Positions 8,588-17,450 of a stretch of DNA of 64,000 nucleotides are shown here, in pieces. Positions within the stretch are counted from its first letter, which is position 1. Every line of letters starts with the position of its first letter. The notes under the pieces were generated by a model. It ran no database searches. It saw only the letters and a program-made list of their open reading frames with translations, and had not been told where the DNA came from. The stretch is taken from assembly GCA_002281855.1 (NCBI GenBank), contig NCHQ01000002.1, forward strand, positions 62,001 to 126,000, written 5' to 3'. Position numbers and translations under genes: made by a program. This DNA is from Rhodospirillales bacterium 24-66-33 (GTDB taxonomy: Bacteria > Pseudomonadota > Alphaproteobacteria > Reyranellales > Reyranellaceae).

Positions 8588-9863
8588 GCTCAATCGCGCC
8601 GGACTGGCGCTGCTCGCCGTAGCCGGCCTGGCCGGTCTCTCGCTCACCGCCTCGGCGCAGCAGGACACGCCGCGCAAGCCACCACCCCAGTCGCAGAAGC
8701 CGCCGGCCAAGCCGCGCGCGCCGGCCGCCGCCAAGCCCGTGTCTCCGAAGGAAGCGGCGGCGCCCAAGGTGGAGTCGCTGCCGCCGTCGCAGGTCGGCAT
8801 CGGCACCCTCGCGCGCCATGCCTTCATGGTGGATCCGCAGACCTCCACGGTCCTCCTGTTCAAGGACGCCGAGACGCCGATGCCGCCGTCGTCGATGTCC
8901 AAGATGATGACCATCTACATCATCTTCGACGAGCTGGCGGCGGGCCGCCTGAAGCTCGACACGCGGTTCCGCGTCAGCGAGAAGGCGCGCAACATGGGCG
9001 GCTCGCGCATGTTCCTCGAGCTGGGCTCGGAGCCCACGGTCGAGGACCTCATCAAGGGCATCATCATCCTCTCGGGCAACGATGCCTGCGTGGTGGTTGC
9101 CGAGGGGCTGGCCGGCACCGAGGAAGCCTTCGCCGAGCGCATGAACAAGCGCGCGAGAGAAATCGGCATGACCAAGACGGTGTTCAAGAATGCCTCGGGC
9201 TGGCCGGCCGAGGGCCAGTACACGACCGCGCGCGATCTCGCTGTGCTGGGCTGGCATACGATCGACGACTACCCGAAGTACTATAAGTACTATGCCGAGA
9301 CGAACTGGACCTACAACAACATCCGTCAAGAGAATCGCAACCGCCTGCTGAAGATTACGCCTGGCACCGACGGCCTCAAGACGGGGCACACGGAAGAGGG
9401 CGGCTATGGACAGACCACCTCGGCGGTGCGCGACGGGCGCCGCCTGATCCTGGTCGTCAACGGCCTCAGCTCGATGGCGGAGCGGGCTTCGGAGACGGCG
9501 CGCCTGATGGAGTGGGGGTATCGCGAGTCGACCAACATCACGGTGTTCCGGGCCGGCGACATGCTGGTCGAGGCGCCAGTCTGGCTGGGCGCCCAGGAAA
9601 CCGTGCCGCTGGTCATCCCCAAGACGGTCCAGCTCACCGTGCCGACCGGGCAGGGTGCGGCGCCGCGGGCCGTCGCACGCTTCGACGGGCCGATCGCGGC
9701 CCCCATCGTGAAGGGCACGAAGATCGGCACTGCCGTCGTCACGCTGCCCGACAACCGGACCATCGAGTATCCGCTGGAAGCTGGCGCCGACGTGCCGCGC
9801 ATGGGTGTGTTCAGCCGGGTCGCCACTATGCTGCGGCATTACATGTTCGGCTGGATGTCGTGA
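8559..9863 (+). CDS. dacA: D-alanyl-D-alanine carboxypeptidase (PBP5/DacA family)
   Basis: 434 aa. After a signal peptide (to ASAQ) and a Pro/Lys/Ala-rich linker comes a serine peptidase S11 domain with all three motifs: SMSK (active Ser and Lys), SGNDACVVV and LKTGHT. A PBP5 C-terminal beta domain and a final short amphipathic helix (VATMLRHYMFGWM) that would anchor it to the inner membrane follow. Trims the terminal D-Ala of peptidoglycan stem peptides. The start is either ATG 8559 or 8565, both inside rlpA; I cannot decide between them. Confidence 0.93.
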   Translation: MGMPVWSLNRLNRAGLALLAVAGLAGLSLTASAQQDTPRKPPPQSQKPPAKPRAPAAAKPVSPKEAAAPKVESLPPSQVGIGTLARHAFMVDPQTSTVLLFKDAETPMPPSSMSKMMTIYIIFDELAAGRLKLDTRFRVSEKARNMGGSRMFLELGSEPTVEDLIKGIIILSGNDACVVVAEGLAGTEEAFAERMNKRAREIGMTKTVFKNASGWPAEGQYTTARDLAVLGWHTIDDYPKYYKYYAETNWTYNNIRQENRNRLLKITPGTDGLKTGHTEEGGYGQTTSAVRDGRRLILVVNGLSSMAERASETARLMEWGYRESTNITVFRAGDMLVEAPVWLGAQETVPLVIPKTVQLTVPTGQGAAPRAVARFDGPIAAPIVKGTKIGTAVVTLPDNRTIEYPLEAGADVPRMGVFSRVATMLRHYMFGWMS

Positions 9864-10498
9864 CGGCGCGCACGCGAGCGCGCTTCATCACGCTGGAGGG
9901 TGGAGAAGGGGCCGGCAAGTCGACCCAGGTCGCCCGCCTCAGGGAACGGATCGAGGCGCGCGGGCACCGATGCATCGCCACGCGCGAGCCGGGCGGCGCG
10001 CCCGGTGCCGAGATGGTGCGCAAGCTCCTGGTCGAAGGCCCGGCAGAACGCTGGGACGGCGTGACCGAAGCGCTGCTGCATTTCGCGGCCCGCCGCGAGC
10101 ATCTGCGCACCACGGTGCTGCCCGCCATCGCGAGCGGCACCTGGGTCGTGTCGGACCGCTTCGCCGATTCGACGATGGCCTATCAGGGCTACGGCCACGG
10201 CATCGACCGCACGATGCTGGGAACGCTCTACGACATCACGGTTGGCGACTTCCGGCCCGATCTCACGCTAATCCTCGATCTGCCGGTTGAAGCCGGCCTC
10301 GCGCGCGCCGCCTCGCGTCGCGGCAAGGAGACCCGGTACGAGTCCCTGCCGGTCGATTTCCATCAGCGTGTCCGCGCCGGCTTCCTCGACATCGCCGCCG
10401 CCGATCCCGGCCGCTGCGTCGTGATCGATGCGACCGCCGGCATCGACGACATCGCCCGGACGATCGGCGACGCGCTCGCGACACGTCTCGGGTCCTGA
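9860..10498 (+). CDS. tmk: Thymidylate kinase
   Basis: Phosphorylates dTMP to dTDP. 212 aa with P-loop GGEGAGKST (14-22), the DR(Y/F) motif in VVSDRFADSTMAYQG, and a LID-type arginine pair (ASRRGKETRYE). GTG start overlapping the dac stop (GTGA). holB follows after 3 nt, the usual alphaproteobacterial tmk-holB pair. Confidence 0.96.
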   Translation: MTARTRARFITLEGGEGAGKSTQVARLRERIEARGHRCIATREPGGAPGAEMVRKLLVEGPAERWDGVTEALLHFAARREHLRTTVLPAIASGTWVVSDRFADSTMAYQGYGHGIDRTMLGTLYDITVGDFRPDLTLILDLPVEAGLARAASRRGKETRYESLPVDFHQRVRAGFLDIAAADPGRCVVIDATAGIDDIARTIGDALATRLGS

Positions 10499-10501
10499 GA
10501 C

Positions 10502-11632
10502 GTGGCGCGCGGCAAGACGCCCTCCGATCCGGCCGAGGCCGAGAAGCTGGAATGGCCCTATGCCTGGCCGCCGCCGTGGCGCAACGACCGGCTGGTCGGA
10601 CATGAGGAGGCCGAGCGGACGATGCTGGCGGCGCAGCAGAGCGGCCGGCTGCACCATGCCTGGCTGCTGACGGGGCCGCGCGGCATCGGCAAGGCGACCC
10701 TGGCCTGGCGCTTCGCGCGCTTCCTGCTGGCGGGACAGGACCAGGGCGGCCTGTTCGGTGGCGGCCCCGAATCGCTCGACGTTCCGGTCGACGCGCCGGG
10801 CCGGCACCTGGTCGATGCGCGCTCGCATCCCGACCTGTTCCATCTGCGCCGCTCGCTGAACCGCGACACGGGACGCATGCGCGCCGAGATCGCCGTCGAC
10901 GACGTGCGCGACCTCGGCGGCTTCATGCACATGACACCGGCGATGGGAAAGGCGCGGGTCGCCATCGTCGATGCGGCCGACGAGATGAACCGCAACAGCG
11001 CCAACGCGGTGCTGAAGATCCTCGAGGAGCCGCCGCCCAACGCCGTGCTGCTGATCGTGGCGCACGCGCCCGGAAGGCTGCTCCCGACCATCCGCTCGCG
11101 CTGCCGAAGGCTCGCGATGCAGCCTTTGTCGGAAGATGCGGTCGTCGACCTGCTCGGCACCCATGCGCCTGAGACGAAGTCTGAGGAGAAGAGGGCGCTC
11201 GCCCGGCTGGCCGAGGGCAGCATCGGGCGGGCGCTGGAACTCGGGGCGGCGGGCAGTCTCGACCTCTACCGCGAGATGGTAGAGGTGCTGGCCACCCTGC
11301 CCGATCTCGACATGCCGCGGCTGCATGCCTTCGCCGAGCGATTTGCCAAACGCGGCGAGGAGGCCAATGCCGACTGGCGCTCGCTCAACTACCTGTTCGA
11401 CGGTTGGCTGAAGGGACTACTGCGTCAGGCCGCGCTCACCACGGAAGCTGCACCCGTCGTGCCGATGGAAAGCGGCCTGCAGGCGCGTCTGCTTGCGACC
11501 GCGAGCTTCGATCGTTGGATGACGGCATCGGAGGAGGTGGCGAACCTGTTTGCGCGGGCCGATGCGGTCAACCTGGATCGCAAGCAGACCGTGATGGGCA
11601 GCTTCCTGAAGCTGCAATCGGCAACGCGATGA
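10502..11632 (+). CDS. holB: DNA polymerase III delta-prime subunit
   Basis: Clamp-loader subunit (376 aa). AAA+ fold with P-loop-like TGPRGIGKATLAWRFARFLL, DVRDLGGFMHMTP, IVDAADEMNRNSANAVLKILEEPP (Walker B and sensor region), and an SRCRR arginine finger. The four zinc-binding cysteines found in many delta-prime and gamma/tau subunits are missing here, as in other alphaproteobacterial HolB. GTG start. Followed by a 168-bp spacer before metG that contains a possible small ORF. Confidence 0.93.
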   Translation: MARGKTPSDPAEAEKLEWPYAWPPPWRNDRLVGHEEAERTMLAAQQSGRLHHAWLLTGPRGIGKATLAWRFARFLLAGQDQGGLFGGGPESLDVPVDAPGRHLVDARSHPDLFHLRRSLNRDTGRMRAEIAVDDVRDLGGFMHMTPAMGKARVAIVDAADEMNRNSANAVLKILEEPPPNAVLLIVAHAPGRLLPTIRSRCRRLAMQPLSEDAVVDLLGTHAPETKSEEKRALARLAEGSIGRALELGAAGSLDLYREMVEVLATLPDLDMPRLHAFAERFAKRGEEANADWRSLNYLFDGWLKGLLRQAALTTEAAPVVPMESGLQARLLATASFDRWMTASEEVANLFARADAVNLDRKQTVMGSFLKLQSATR

Positions 11633-11674
11633 GCGGACCGCCCCGGCTCCGACTCTTGATCCCCGGAGGGAGGC

Positions 11675-11758
11675 ATGGGAAAAGACCGGCCATGTTGCCC
11701 CGGCCCGACATCAGAGACTCGCTGTCCTGCGCACGAATGCGGGGCTGAACGCGCTTGA
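11675..11758 (+). CDS. Possible 27-aa cysteine-rich leader peptide upstream of metG
   Basis: In the 168-bp holB-metG spacer an ATG at 11675 is preceded by GGAGG (11665-11669) at ideal 5-nt spacing and opens 27 codons ending in TGA. The peptide begins MGKDRPCCPGP and has four cysteines. The stop is 42 nt before the metG start. The strong ribosome site is the main support; no homology is known to me. It may be a translated leader or a chance ORF. Confidence 0.25.
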   Translation: MGKDRPCCPGPTSETRCPAHECGAERA

Positions 11759-11800
11759 GTCTCGTGCCCCGGTAGGGGCGGCCGTTCGGAGTTCAGTATC

Positions 11801-13405
11801 ATGTCGGGCAAAAGCACCTATTACGTCACCACGCCGATCTACTACGTCAACGACGTGCCCCATATCGGGCATGCCTATACGACGCTCGCCTGTGATGTCC
11901 TGGCGCGCTTCAAGCGCCTCGACGGCTATGACGTCCACTTCCTGACCGGCACCGATGAGCATGGCCAGAAGATCGAGACGGCCGCCGCCGCCGCAGGCCT
12001 GCCGCCGCAGGCCTTCACCGACAAGGTCAGCCAGTCGTTCCGCGACCTGATCGGCGTGATGAACTACAGCCCCGACAACTTCATCCGCACGACCGAGCCG
12101 CGCCATTACGCGGCCTGCCAGGCGCTGTGGGAGAAGCTCGTGGCGGCGGGCGACATCTATGAAGGCAAGTATGCCGGCTGGTACTCGGTGCGCGACGAAA
12201 CCTATTTCGTCGAAGGCGAGACCGAGGTTGGGCCCGACAACAAGCGCCGCGCCATATCGACGGGCGCCGAAGTGCAGTGGGTCGAGGAACCATCCTACTT
12301 CTTCAGGCTCTCGGCCTGGGGCGACCGCCTGATCGAGTTCTACGAGAAGAATCCCGCCTTCATCGGCCCCGACAGCCGGCGCAACGAGGTGCTGAGCTTC
12401 GTAAAGGGCGGCCTGCAGGACCTCTCGGTCTCGCGCACCAGCTTCTCTTGGGGAATCCCGGTGCCGGGCGATCCCAAGCACATCATGTATGTCTGGCTGG
12501 ACGCGCTCACCAATTACATCACCGAGTGCGGCTATCCTGACCAGAGCAATGCGCTGTGGAAGTACTGGCCGGCCAACCTCCACATGGTCGGCAAGGACAT
12601 CATCCGCTTTCATTGCGTGTTCTGGCCGGCCTTTCTGATGGCTGCGAGCCTGCCGCCGCCGCAGCGCGTCTTCGCGCACGGCTGGTGGACCAACGAAGGC
12701 CAGAAGATCTCGAAGTCGCTGGGCAACGCCATCGATCCGGTCGACCTGGTGACGACCTACGGGCTGGACCAGGTCCGCTACTTCCTCCTGCGAGAAGTGC
12801 CGTTCGGCAATGACGGCGATTTCTCGCGCCGCGCCTTGATTGGCCGCATGAACGCCGACCTCGCCAACGCCTATGGCAATCTCTGCCAACGCGTGCTGTC
12901 GATCGTCGCCAAGAATTGCGGCGAGAAGGTTCCGCCCCGTGGGGGATTGATCGAGGCCGACACGGCGCTGCTCGAGCGGGCGCGCGGCCTGCTGGTCATC
13001 GTGCGCGCCGAGCTCGACGAGCAGGCCTTCCACAAGGCGTTGACCGTCATCTCGGAAGTGATCGCCGACGCCAATCGCTACGTCGATGCGCAGGCACCGT
13101 GGGCGCTGGCCAAAACCGACCCGGTGCGGCGCGACACGGTGCTGTGGGTGCTGGCCGAGACGATCCGGCGGGTCACCCTGCTGGTCCAGCCGTTCATGCC
13201 CGACTCGACGGCGAAGATCCTCGACCAGCTCGCGGTCGCGCCGGAGAAGCGCATCTTTGCTGCCTTCGACGACGAGCTCGTCTCCGGCACGGCACTGCCG
13301 CCGCCGCAAGGCGTGTTCCCGCGCTTCGTCGAGCCGGCAGCCGAGCCCGTGGCCAAGCCGGCGAAACAGCCGAAGGCTCCGAAGCCGCCGAAAGCCGCTG
13401 GCTGA
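11801..13405 (+). CDS. metG: Methionyl-tRNA synthetase
   Basis: Charges tRNA-Met. Class I enzyme of 534 aa: HIGH-type PHIGHAY near residues 20-26, KISKS near 302-306, and the anticodon-binding helical domain to about 510. No zinc-type cysteine cluster is seen and no C-terminal EMAP-like dimer domain; instead there is a Lys/Pro/Ala-rich tail (PKAPKPPKAAG). tatD starts 1 nt after the stop. Confidence 0.97.
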   Translation: MSGKSTYYVTTPIYYVNDVPHIGHAYTTLACDVLARFKRLDGYDVHFLTGTDEHGQKIETAAAAAGLPPQAFTDKVSQSFRDLIGVMNYSPDNFIRTTEPRHYAACQALWEKLVAAGDIYEGKYAGWYSVRDETYFVEGETEVGPDNKRRAISTGAEVQWVEEPSYFFRLSAWGDRLIEFYEKNPAFIGPDSRRNEVLSFVKGGLQDLSVSRTSFSWGIPVPGDPKHIMYVWLDALTNYITECGYPDQSNALWKYWPANLHMVGKDIIRFHCVFWPAFLMAASLPPPQRVFAHGWWTNEGQKISKSLGNAIDPVDLVTTYGLDQVRYFLLREVPFGNDGDFSRRALIGRMNADLANAYGNLCQRVLSIVAKNCGEKVPPRGGLIEADTALLERARGLLVIVRAELDEQAFHKALTVISEVIADANRYVDAQAPWALAKTDPVRRDTVLWVLAETIRRVTLLVQPFMPDSTAKILDQLAVAPEKRIFAAFDDELVSGTALPPPQGVFPRFVEPAAEPVAKPAKQPKAPKPPKAAG

Positions 13406-13406
13406 C

Positions 13407-14195
13407 ATGCTAATCGACAGTCACTGTCATCTCGACTTCCCGGAGCTCACGAGCGACGAGAGCGGGGTGCTGGCGCGTGCCCGGACGGCCGGCGTCGCCG
13501 GCATGCTGACGATCAGCACGCGGCTCGACCAGTTCGAGCGGGTGCGGGCGATCGCCGAGCGCCACGAGAATGTCTGGTGCTCGGTCGGTGTCCATCCGCA
13601 CGAGGCGAAGGAGGAGGGGCAACGCACCCCCGACCGGCTCATCGAGGCGACCCGCCATCCCAAGGTCGTCGGCATCGGCGAGACCGGCCTCGACTTCTAT
13701 TACGAGCACAGCCCGCGCGAGGAGCAGGCCGAGAGCTTCCGCGCCCATATCGCGGCGTCCCGCGAGACCGGCCTGCCGCTGATCGTGCACACGCGCAACG
13801 CCGATGCAGAGACCGGCGACATGCTGGAGGAGGAACACGGGAAGGGCGCCTTCCCCGGCCTGATCCACTGTTTCAGCTCGGGCCGCGCCGTGGCCGAACG
13901 CGCCCTGGCGCTCGGCTTCTACATCTCGATCTCGGGCATCGTGACCTTCAAGGCGGCGGAGGACCTGCGCGCCATCGTGCGCGACATGCCGCTCGACCGG
14001 CTGCTGGTCGAGACCGACGCGCCCTACCTGGCGCCGATCCCCAAGCGCGGCAAGACCAACGAGCCCGCCTTCGTCGCCCACACCGCGGCCAAGGTGGCCG
14101 AACTCAAGGGCGTCAGCCTGGCTGAGCTGGAGGCCGCGACGACCGACAACTTCTTCCGGCTGTTCACCAAGGCGGAGCGTTCGCGGTGCGTGTGA
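13407..14195 (+). CDS. tatD: TatD-family metal-dependent deoxyribonuclease
   Basis: 262 aa TIM-barrel hydrolase: HxH metal motif in IDSHCHLDF, metal Glu in GIGETGLDFYYEHS, HTRNADAET, HCFSSG, and the final Asp in LLVETDAPYLAP. The family removes 3'-terminal nucleotides from DNA. Located between metG and an MBL-fold gene, a conserved order. The next gene starts inside its last 10 nt. Confidence 0.94.
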   Translation: MLIDSHCHLDFPELTSDESGVLARARTAGVAGMLTISTRLDQFERVRAIAERHENVWCSVGVHPHEAKEEGQRTPDRLIEATRHPKVVGIGETGLDFYYEHSPREEQAESFRAHIAASRETGLPLIVHTRNADAETGDMLEEEHGKGAFPGLIHCFSSGRAVAERALALGFYISISGIVTFKAAEDLRAIVRDMPLDRLLVETDAPYLAPIPKRGKTNEPAFVAHTAAKVAELKGVSLAELEAATTDNFFRLFTKAERSRCV

Positions 14196-14956
14196 CCATC
14201 CTGGGCTGCGGCACCTCGGCGGGCGTACCCCGGGTCGGCGGACCGGGCGGGAAGGGCGAGTGGGGGGCGGCCAGCCCCACCGACCCGCGCAACCGTCGCA
14301 CCCGCTGCTCCATCCTGGTCCAGGACCACGGCAAGACCGTGCTGGTCGACACCTCACCCGACGTGCGCAGCCAGCTCCTGGCCGCCGAGGTCGAGCGGAT
14401 CGACGCGGTGATCTGGACCCACGATCATGCCGACCAGTGCCACGGGATCGACGATCTGAGGCCCTTCGCGCTGCGCCAGGGCCAGATCGAATCCTGGTCG
14501 GACGAACGGACCTACGGGGTGCTGAGCCGGCGCTTCGGCTACTGCTTCCACGCCGAGGGCAACGGCTTCTACAATCCGATCTACCGCCACACCGTGATTT
14601 CGGGTCCTTTCCAGGCCGCCGGGCTACCGGTCGTGCCGTTCCTCCAGGACCATGGGACGATCCCGTCGCTGGGGTTTCGCTTCGGTGCCGTCGGCTATGC
14701 CAACGACGTCGTCATGCTGCCGGAGGAGTCGTTGCAGGCGCTGGAGGGGGTCGAGGTGCTGATCGTCGACGCGATGCGCTACCGGCCGCACCCCACGCAC
14801 GCACATCTCGACCGCGCCCTCGAATGGATCGAGCGTTTGAAGCCTCGGCGGGCGTTCTTGACCAACCTGCATGTCGATATGGACTATGCCGAAGTCGACC
14901 GGACGACGCCGGCTCACGTGACGCCTTGCCACGACGGTCTGCACATCGACCTCTAG
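14186..14956 (+). CDS. Metallo-beta-lactamase-fold hydrolase, PhnP-like
   Basis: 256 aa. Metal motif THDHADQCHGIDD (HxHxDH), further ligands in PFLQDHG and LIVDAMR, and the NLHVDMDY end that marks the PhnP/RNase Z-like phosphodiesterase group. Probably a phosphodiesterase acting on cyclic or nucleic-acid phosphates; the exact substrate is unknown. GTG start at 14186 overlaps tatD by 10 nt. Last gene of the rlpA-to-MBL run. Confidence 0.9.
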   Translation: MRVTILGCGTSAGVPRVGGPGGKGEWGAASPTDPRNRRTRCSILVQDHGKTVLVDTSPDVRSQLLAAEVERIDAVIWTHDHADQCHGIDDLRPFALRQGQIESWSDERTYGVLSRRFGYCFHAEGNGFYNPIYRHTVISGPFQAAGLPVVPFLQDHGTIPSLGFRFGAVGYANDVVMLPEESLQALEGVEVLIVDAMRYRPHPTHAHLDRALEWIERLKPRRAFLTNLHVDMDYAEVDRTTPAHVTPCHDGLHIDL

Positions 14957-15040
14957 GGTGTATAATTGTTATATTCCAGGTGTCTATCGGACGATCCTAA
15001 TCTGACGAATGAGCGTAAACGAAAGGAGTCCGGACGCCGG
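14957..15040 (+). promoter_or_regulatory. AT-rich leader with consensus -10 for the following secreted protein
   Basis: TATAAT at 14961-14966 is a perfect -10 hexamer in an AT-rich patch; the -35 (TCTGCA, 17 nt upstream) is poor. A transcript start near 14973 would exclude the TTG at 14966 as start codon of the next gene and leave a leader of about 68 nt with GAAAGGAG at 15021-15028. Confidence 0.4.
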
Positions 15041-15700
15041 ATGTTCCTCTCGGGCGCTGCCGCGTTCGTTCTGGCGGCCCCGATGGCGCCGCTCCACGCC
15101 CAGACGGCCAATCGCCTGGATCCGGGCGGCCTCACATTTCGGGACTTCGGGGTCCCCGACAATGGCGCGAGCTATACCCGCGGCGAACAGAGCATCGGCG
15201 GCGGCACCACCCAGAAATTTACCCGCGTCCTCGGGATCGATCCGGCCAGCCAAGCGGTTCGGCTGCGCTTCGATTCGGTCAAGGTCGAGCTGCTGCTGCC
15301 CATGGGCTGGCAGGCTAGCGAAGATGGGGAGCGGGGCGTCGCCTACACGATCGACAAGCGCATCCGTCTGATCGTCTGGCGGGTCGACTTCGCCTACGAG
15401 GGCGTCCGGGACGCCGAGCACTATGCCGCCACCAAGGCCGGCTCGATGAAGGCGCGCCGCCCTGGCGTCCAGGCCCAGGCCCGCAAGCTCCCGGACGGCC
15501 GTTTCCTGGTCGTCTACGAGAACGTGCCGAGGGGACCGTCGGACAGCTCCGGGCCGCGCACCGTTTTCGATCTGGTCATTCCGGATCCCAGGAACACCAA
15601 GGTCGGTGTTCTGGTCACGCTCGGCGTGCCCACGAGTGAGGCCGGTCGCGGCCTGCACCTGCTGGCATTGATAACTCAGAACATGCGGATCGATTGGTAA
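15041..15700 (+). CDS. Secreted protein of unknown function
   Basis: 219 aa from the ATG at 15041. The N-terminus MFLSGAAAFVLAAPMAP up to HAQ is a signal peptide; the two codons before the ATG are Arg-Arg, so a start further upstream (non-ATG) would create a Tat motif RRMFLSG. The mature part begins NRLDPGGLTFRDFG and is rich in beta-strand pattern (VRLRFDSVKVELLLPMGW); I do not recognise a family. No catalytic motif seen. Flanked on both sides by AT-rich spacers unlike the rest of the window, so it may be a separately acquired monocistronic gene. Confidence 0.65.
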   Translation: MFLSGAAAFVLAAPMAPLHAQTANRLDPGGLTFRDFGVPDNGASYTRGEQSIGGGTTQKFTRVLGIDPASQAVRLRFDSVKVELLLPMGWQASEDGERGVAYTIDKRIRLIVWRVDFAYEGVRDAEHYAATKAGSMKARRPGVQAQARKLPDGRFLVVYENVPRGPSDSSGPRTVFDLVIPDPRNTKVGVLVTLGVPTSEAGRGLHLLALITQNMRIDW

Positions 15701-15774
15701 TTAGTTGATATAGATAATTTATTCATATTTGTCATAATATATATTATACGATAATTGGGAATGAGTTTGACGCC
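15701..15774 (+). promoter_or_regulatory. Very AT-rich promoter region of mazG
   Basis: 74 bp, the most AT-rich stretch in the window. TTGTCA (15729-15734, one mismatch to -35 consensus) is followed after 17 nt by TAATTG, with overlapping TATTAT and TATACG alternatives. It probably holds the mazG promoter; the exact hexamers cannot be fixed by eye. Confidence 0.4.
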
Positions 15775-16605
15775 ATGACTACAGGCAAGCCCACCCCGGA
15801 TTCCCTGCCCAAGGAACCGCTTCCTCGGCTGCTGGCCGTCATGGGCTGGCTGCGCGACCGCCAGCACGGCTGCCCTTGGGACATCGACCAGACCTTCCGC
15901 ACCATCGCACCCTATACGATCGAGGAAGCCTACGAGGTTGCGGACGCGATCGAGCGCGACGACATGCCGGCGCTCAAGGAAGAACTCGGCGACCTGCTGC
16001 TGCAGGTCGTCTATCACAGCCAGATCGCCAGCGAGTCCAAGTCCTTCGCCTTCGACGACGTGGCAGCCGCCATCGCCGACAAGATGGTCGACCGCCATCC
16101 GCATGTGTTCGGCGACATGGACATCAAGACCGCCGATGCCCAGACGGTGTCCTGGGAGGCCCGCAAGGCAGCCGAACGAGCGGCCAAGGGCGCCACCGAA
16201 GGCAGCCCGGGTGCTCTGGACGGGGTGGCGCGCGCCCTTCCCGCCCTGATGCGCGCCGAGAAGATCCAGAAGCGGGCCGCCCGGGTCGGCTTCGACTGGG
16301 CCACGATCGGTCCGGTCATCGACAAGATCGAGGAGGAGCTGCAGGAACTGCGTGTCGAACTGGAAGCCGGAAAGATCGAACAGGAGAAGGTTTCAGGCGA
16401 ACTTGGCGATGTCCTGTTCGCGGTCGCCAACCTGGCCCGTCACTGCAAGGTCGATCCCGAGGTGGCGCTGCGGGCCACCAACGACAAGTTCGAAAAGCGC
16501 TTCCGCCACATCGAGCGTCGCCTCGCCGAAAGCGGCCGCAAGCCCTCCGACGCCAGCCTCGAGGAAATGGAAGCGCTGTGGCAGGAGGCCAAGACGCGGG
16601 TTTGA
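15775..16605 (+). CDS. mazG: Nucleoside triphosphate pyrophosphohydrolase MazG
   Basis: Hydrolyses NTPs and dNTPs to monophosphates, a house-cleaning enzyme. 276 aa with two MazG domains, each with EExxE...ELGD: EEAYEVADAIERDD...LKEELGDLLLQVVYH and EEELQELRVELE...SGELGDVLFAVANLARH. The CPWDIDQTF start block is typical. In many alphaproteobacteria mazG directly neighbours hflX; here groES and a phosphatase gene lie between. Convergent with the phosphatase, 6 bp apart. Confidence 0.96.
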   Translation: MTTGKPTPDSLPKEPLPRLLAVMGWLRDRQHGCPWDIDQTFRTIAPYTIEEAYEVADAIERDDMPALKEELGDLLLQVVYHSQIASESKSFAFDDVAAAIADKMVDRHPHVFGDMDIKTADAQTVSWEARKAAERAAKGATEGSPGALDGVARALPALMRAEKIQKRAARVGFDWATIGPVIDKIEEELQELRVELEAGKIEQEKVSGELGDVLFAVANLARHCKVDPEVALRATNDKFEKRFRHIERRLAESGRKPSDASLEEMEALWQEAKTRV

Positions 16606-16611
16606 TGTCTT

Positions 16612-17445
16612 CTACGGCCTCGGCGTCAGCAGCGGCAGACGCGAGGCCTCCAGAAGCGCCCTCGCCTCGCTCAGGGCCTCTTCCGTCGAGGCGGTGATGA
16701 GGCCAGCATTAAGGGGCTGGGCCGGGCTGTAGGGTGCCGCGCCGAACTGCACGGCGCCGCCGCCCGCCTCCCTCATCATCAGCGTGCCCGCGGCATGATC
16801 CCAAGGCTTGGTCGTGCGGTAGAGGCTGAAACTCGCACGTCCCGCGAGGATCTCCAGATACTCGGCGCCGGCGCAGCGCAGGGTCGTGATAGTGCCTAGG
16901 CGGGCGCGCTGCTCCGAGCTCAGCTGCTCGTCGAAGGACCTGGCGATCTTGTAGCCCACGAAGCCGTTGAGTGGCGCCGTGGCCGGCCTGCTCTGCACGA
17001 TCCTGCCATCGAAGCGCACGCCGCCGCCACGCTCGGTCACGGCCAGCCGGTCGTTCGGCACATCGAGGATCCAGCCGGCGACCGCCTGGGTATCCTGCAC
17101 CAGACAGATTATCATCGCGAAGCGATCGCGGCCGGCGGCGAAGTTCGCCGTACCGTCGAGCGGATCGACGATCCAGCAAGCCTCTCCCGGACGGGCGACG
17201 AGATCGAGCAGGCCCGGATCCTTCTCGACGGCCTCCTCGCCCACGACCGGCACGCCCGGCAGGATTTTCGCCAGCCCGCAGGTCAGCCGATGCTCGGACG
17301 CCACGTCGGCCACGGTGACGATGTCACCCGGCCGCTTTTGGCGGACCTCGTCCTTGGAGAGATTGCGGAAACGGGGCAGCAGCTCGGCCGCCGCCGTCTC
17401 GCGCATGAGTTCGGCGACCCGTTCCGAGCCGCCGGAGTCGAGCAT
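16612..17445 (-). CDS. Inositol monophosphatase / CysQ-like phosphatase
   Basis: 277 aa of the lithium-sensitive phosphatase superfamily. Metal motifs GEEAV, WIVDPLDGTANFAAG (DPxDGT) and WDHAAGTLMMREAGG (WDxAAG) are complete. Inositol-1-phosphate, histidinol phosphate or 3',5'-bisphosphonucleotides are all possible substrates. Starts 5 nt after the groES stop on the same strand, so it is probably co-transcribed with groES from the promoter at 17768-17797. Confidence 0.9.
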   Translation of the reverse strand: MLDSGGSERVAELMRETAAAELLPRFRNLSKDEVRQKRPGDIVTVADVASEHRLTCGLAKILPGVPVVGEEAVEKDPGLLDLVARPGEACWIVDPLDGTANFAAGRDRFAMIICLVQDTQAVAGWILDVPNDRLAVTERGGGVRFDGRIVQSRPATAPLNGFVGYKIARSFDEQLSSEQRARLGTITTLRCAGAEYLEILAGRASFSLYRTTKPWDHAAGTLMMREAGGGAVQFGAAPYSPAQPLNAGLITASTEEALSEARALLEASRLPLLTPRP

Positions 17446-17450
17446 CGGCC

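Noticed and set aside
14966..15040. TTG 14966 as start of the secreted protein
   Set aside because: It lies inside the consensus -10 hexamer and would put 25 charged residues before the signal peptide.
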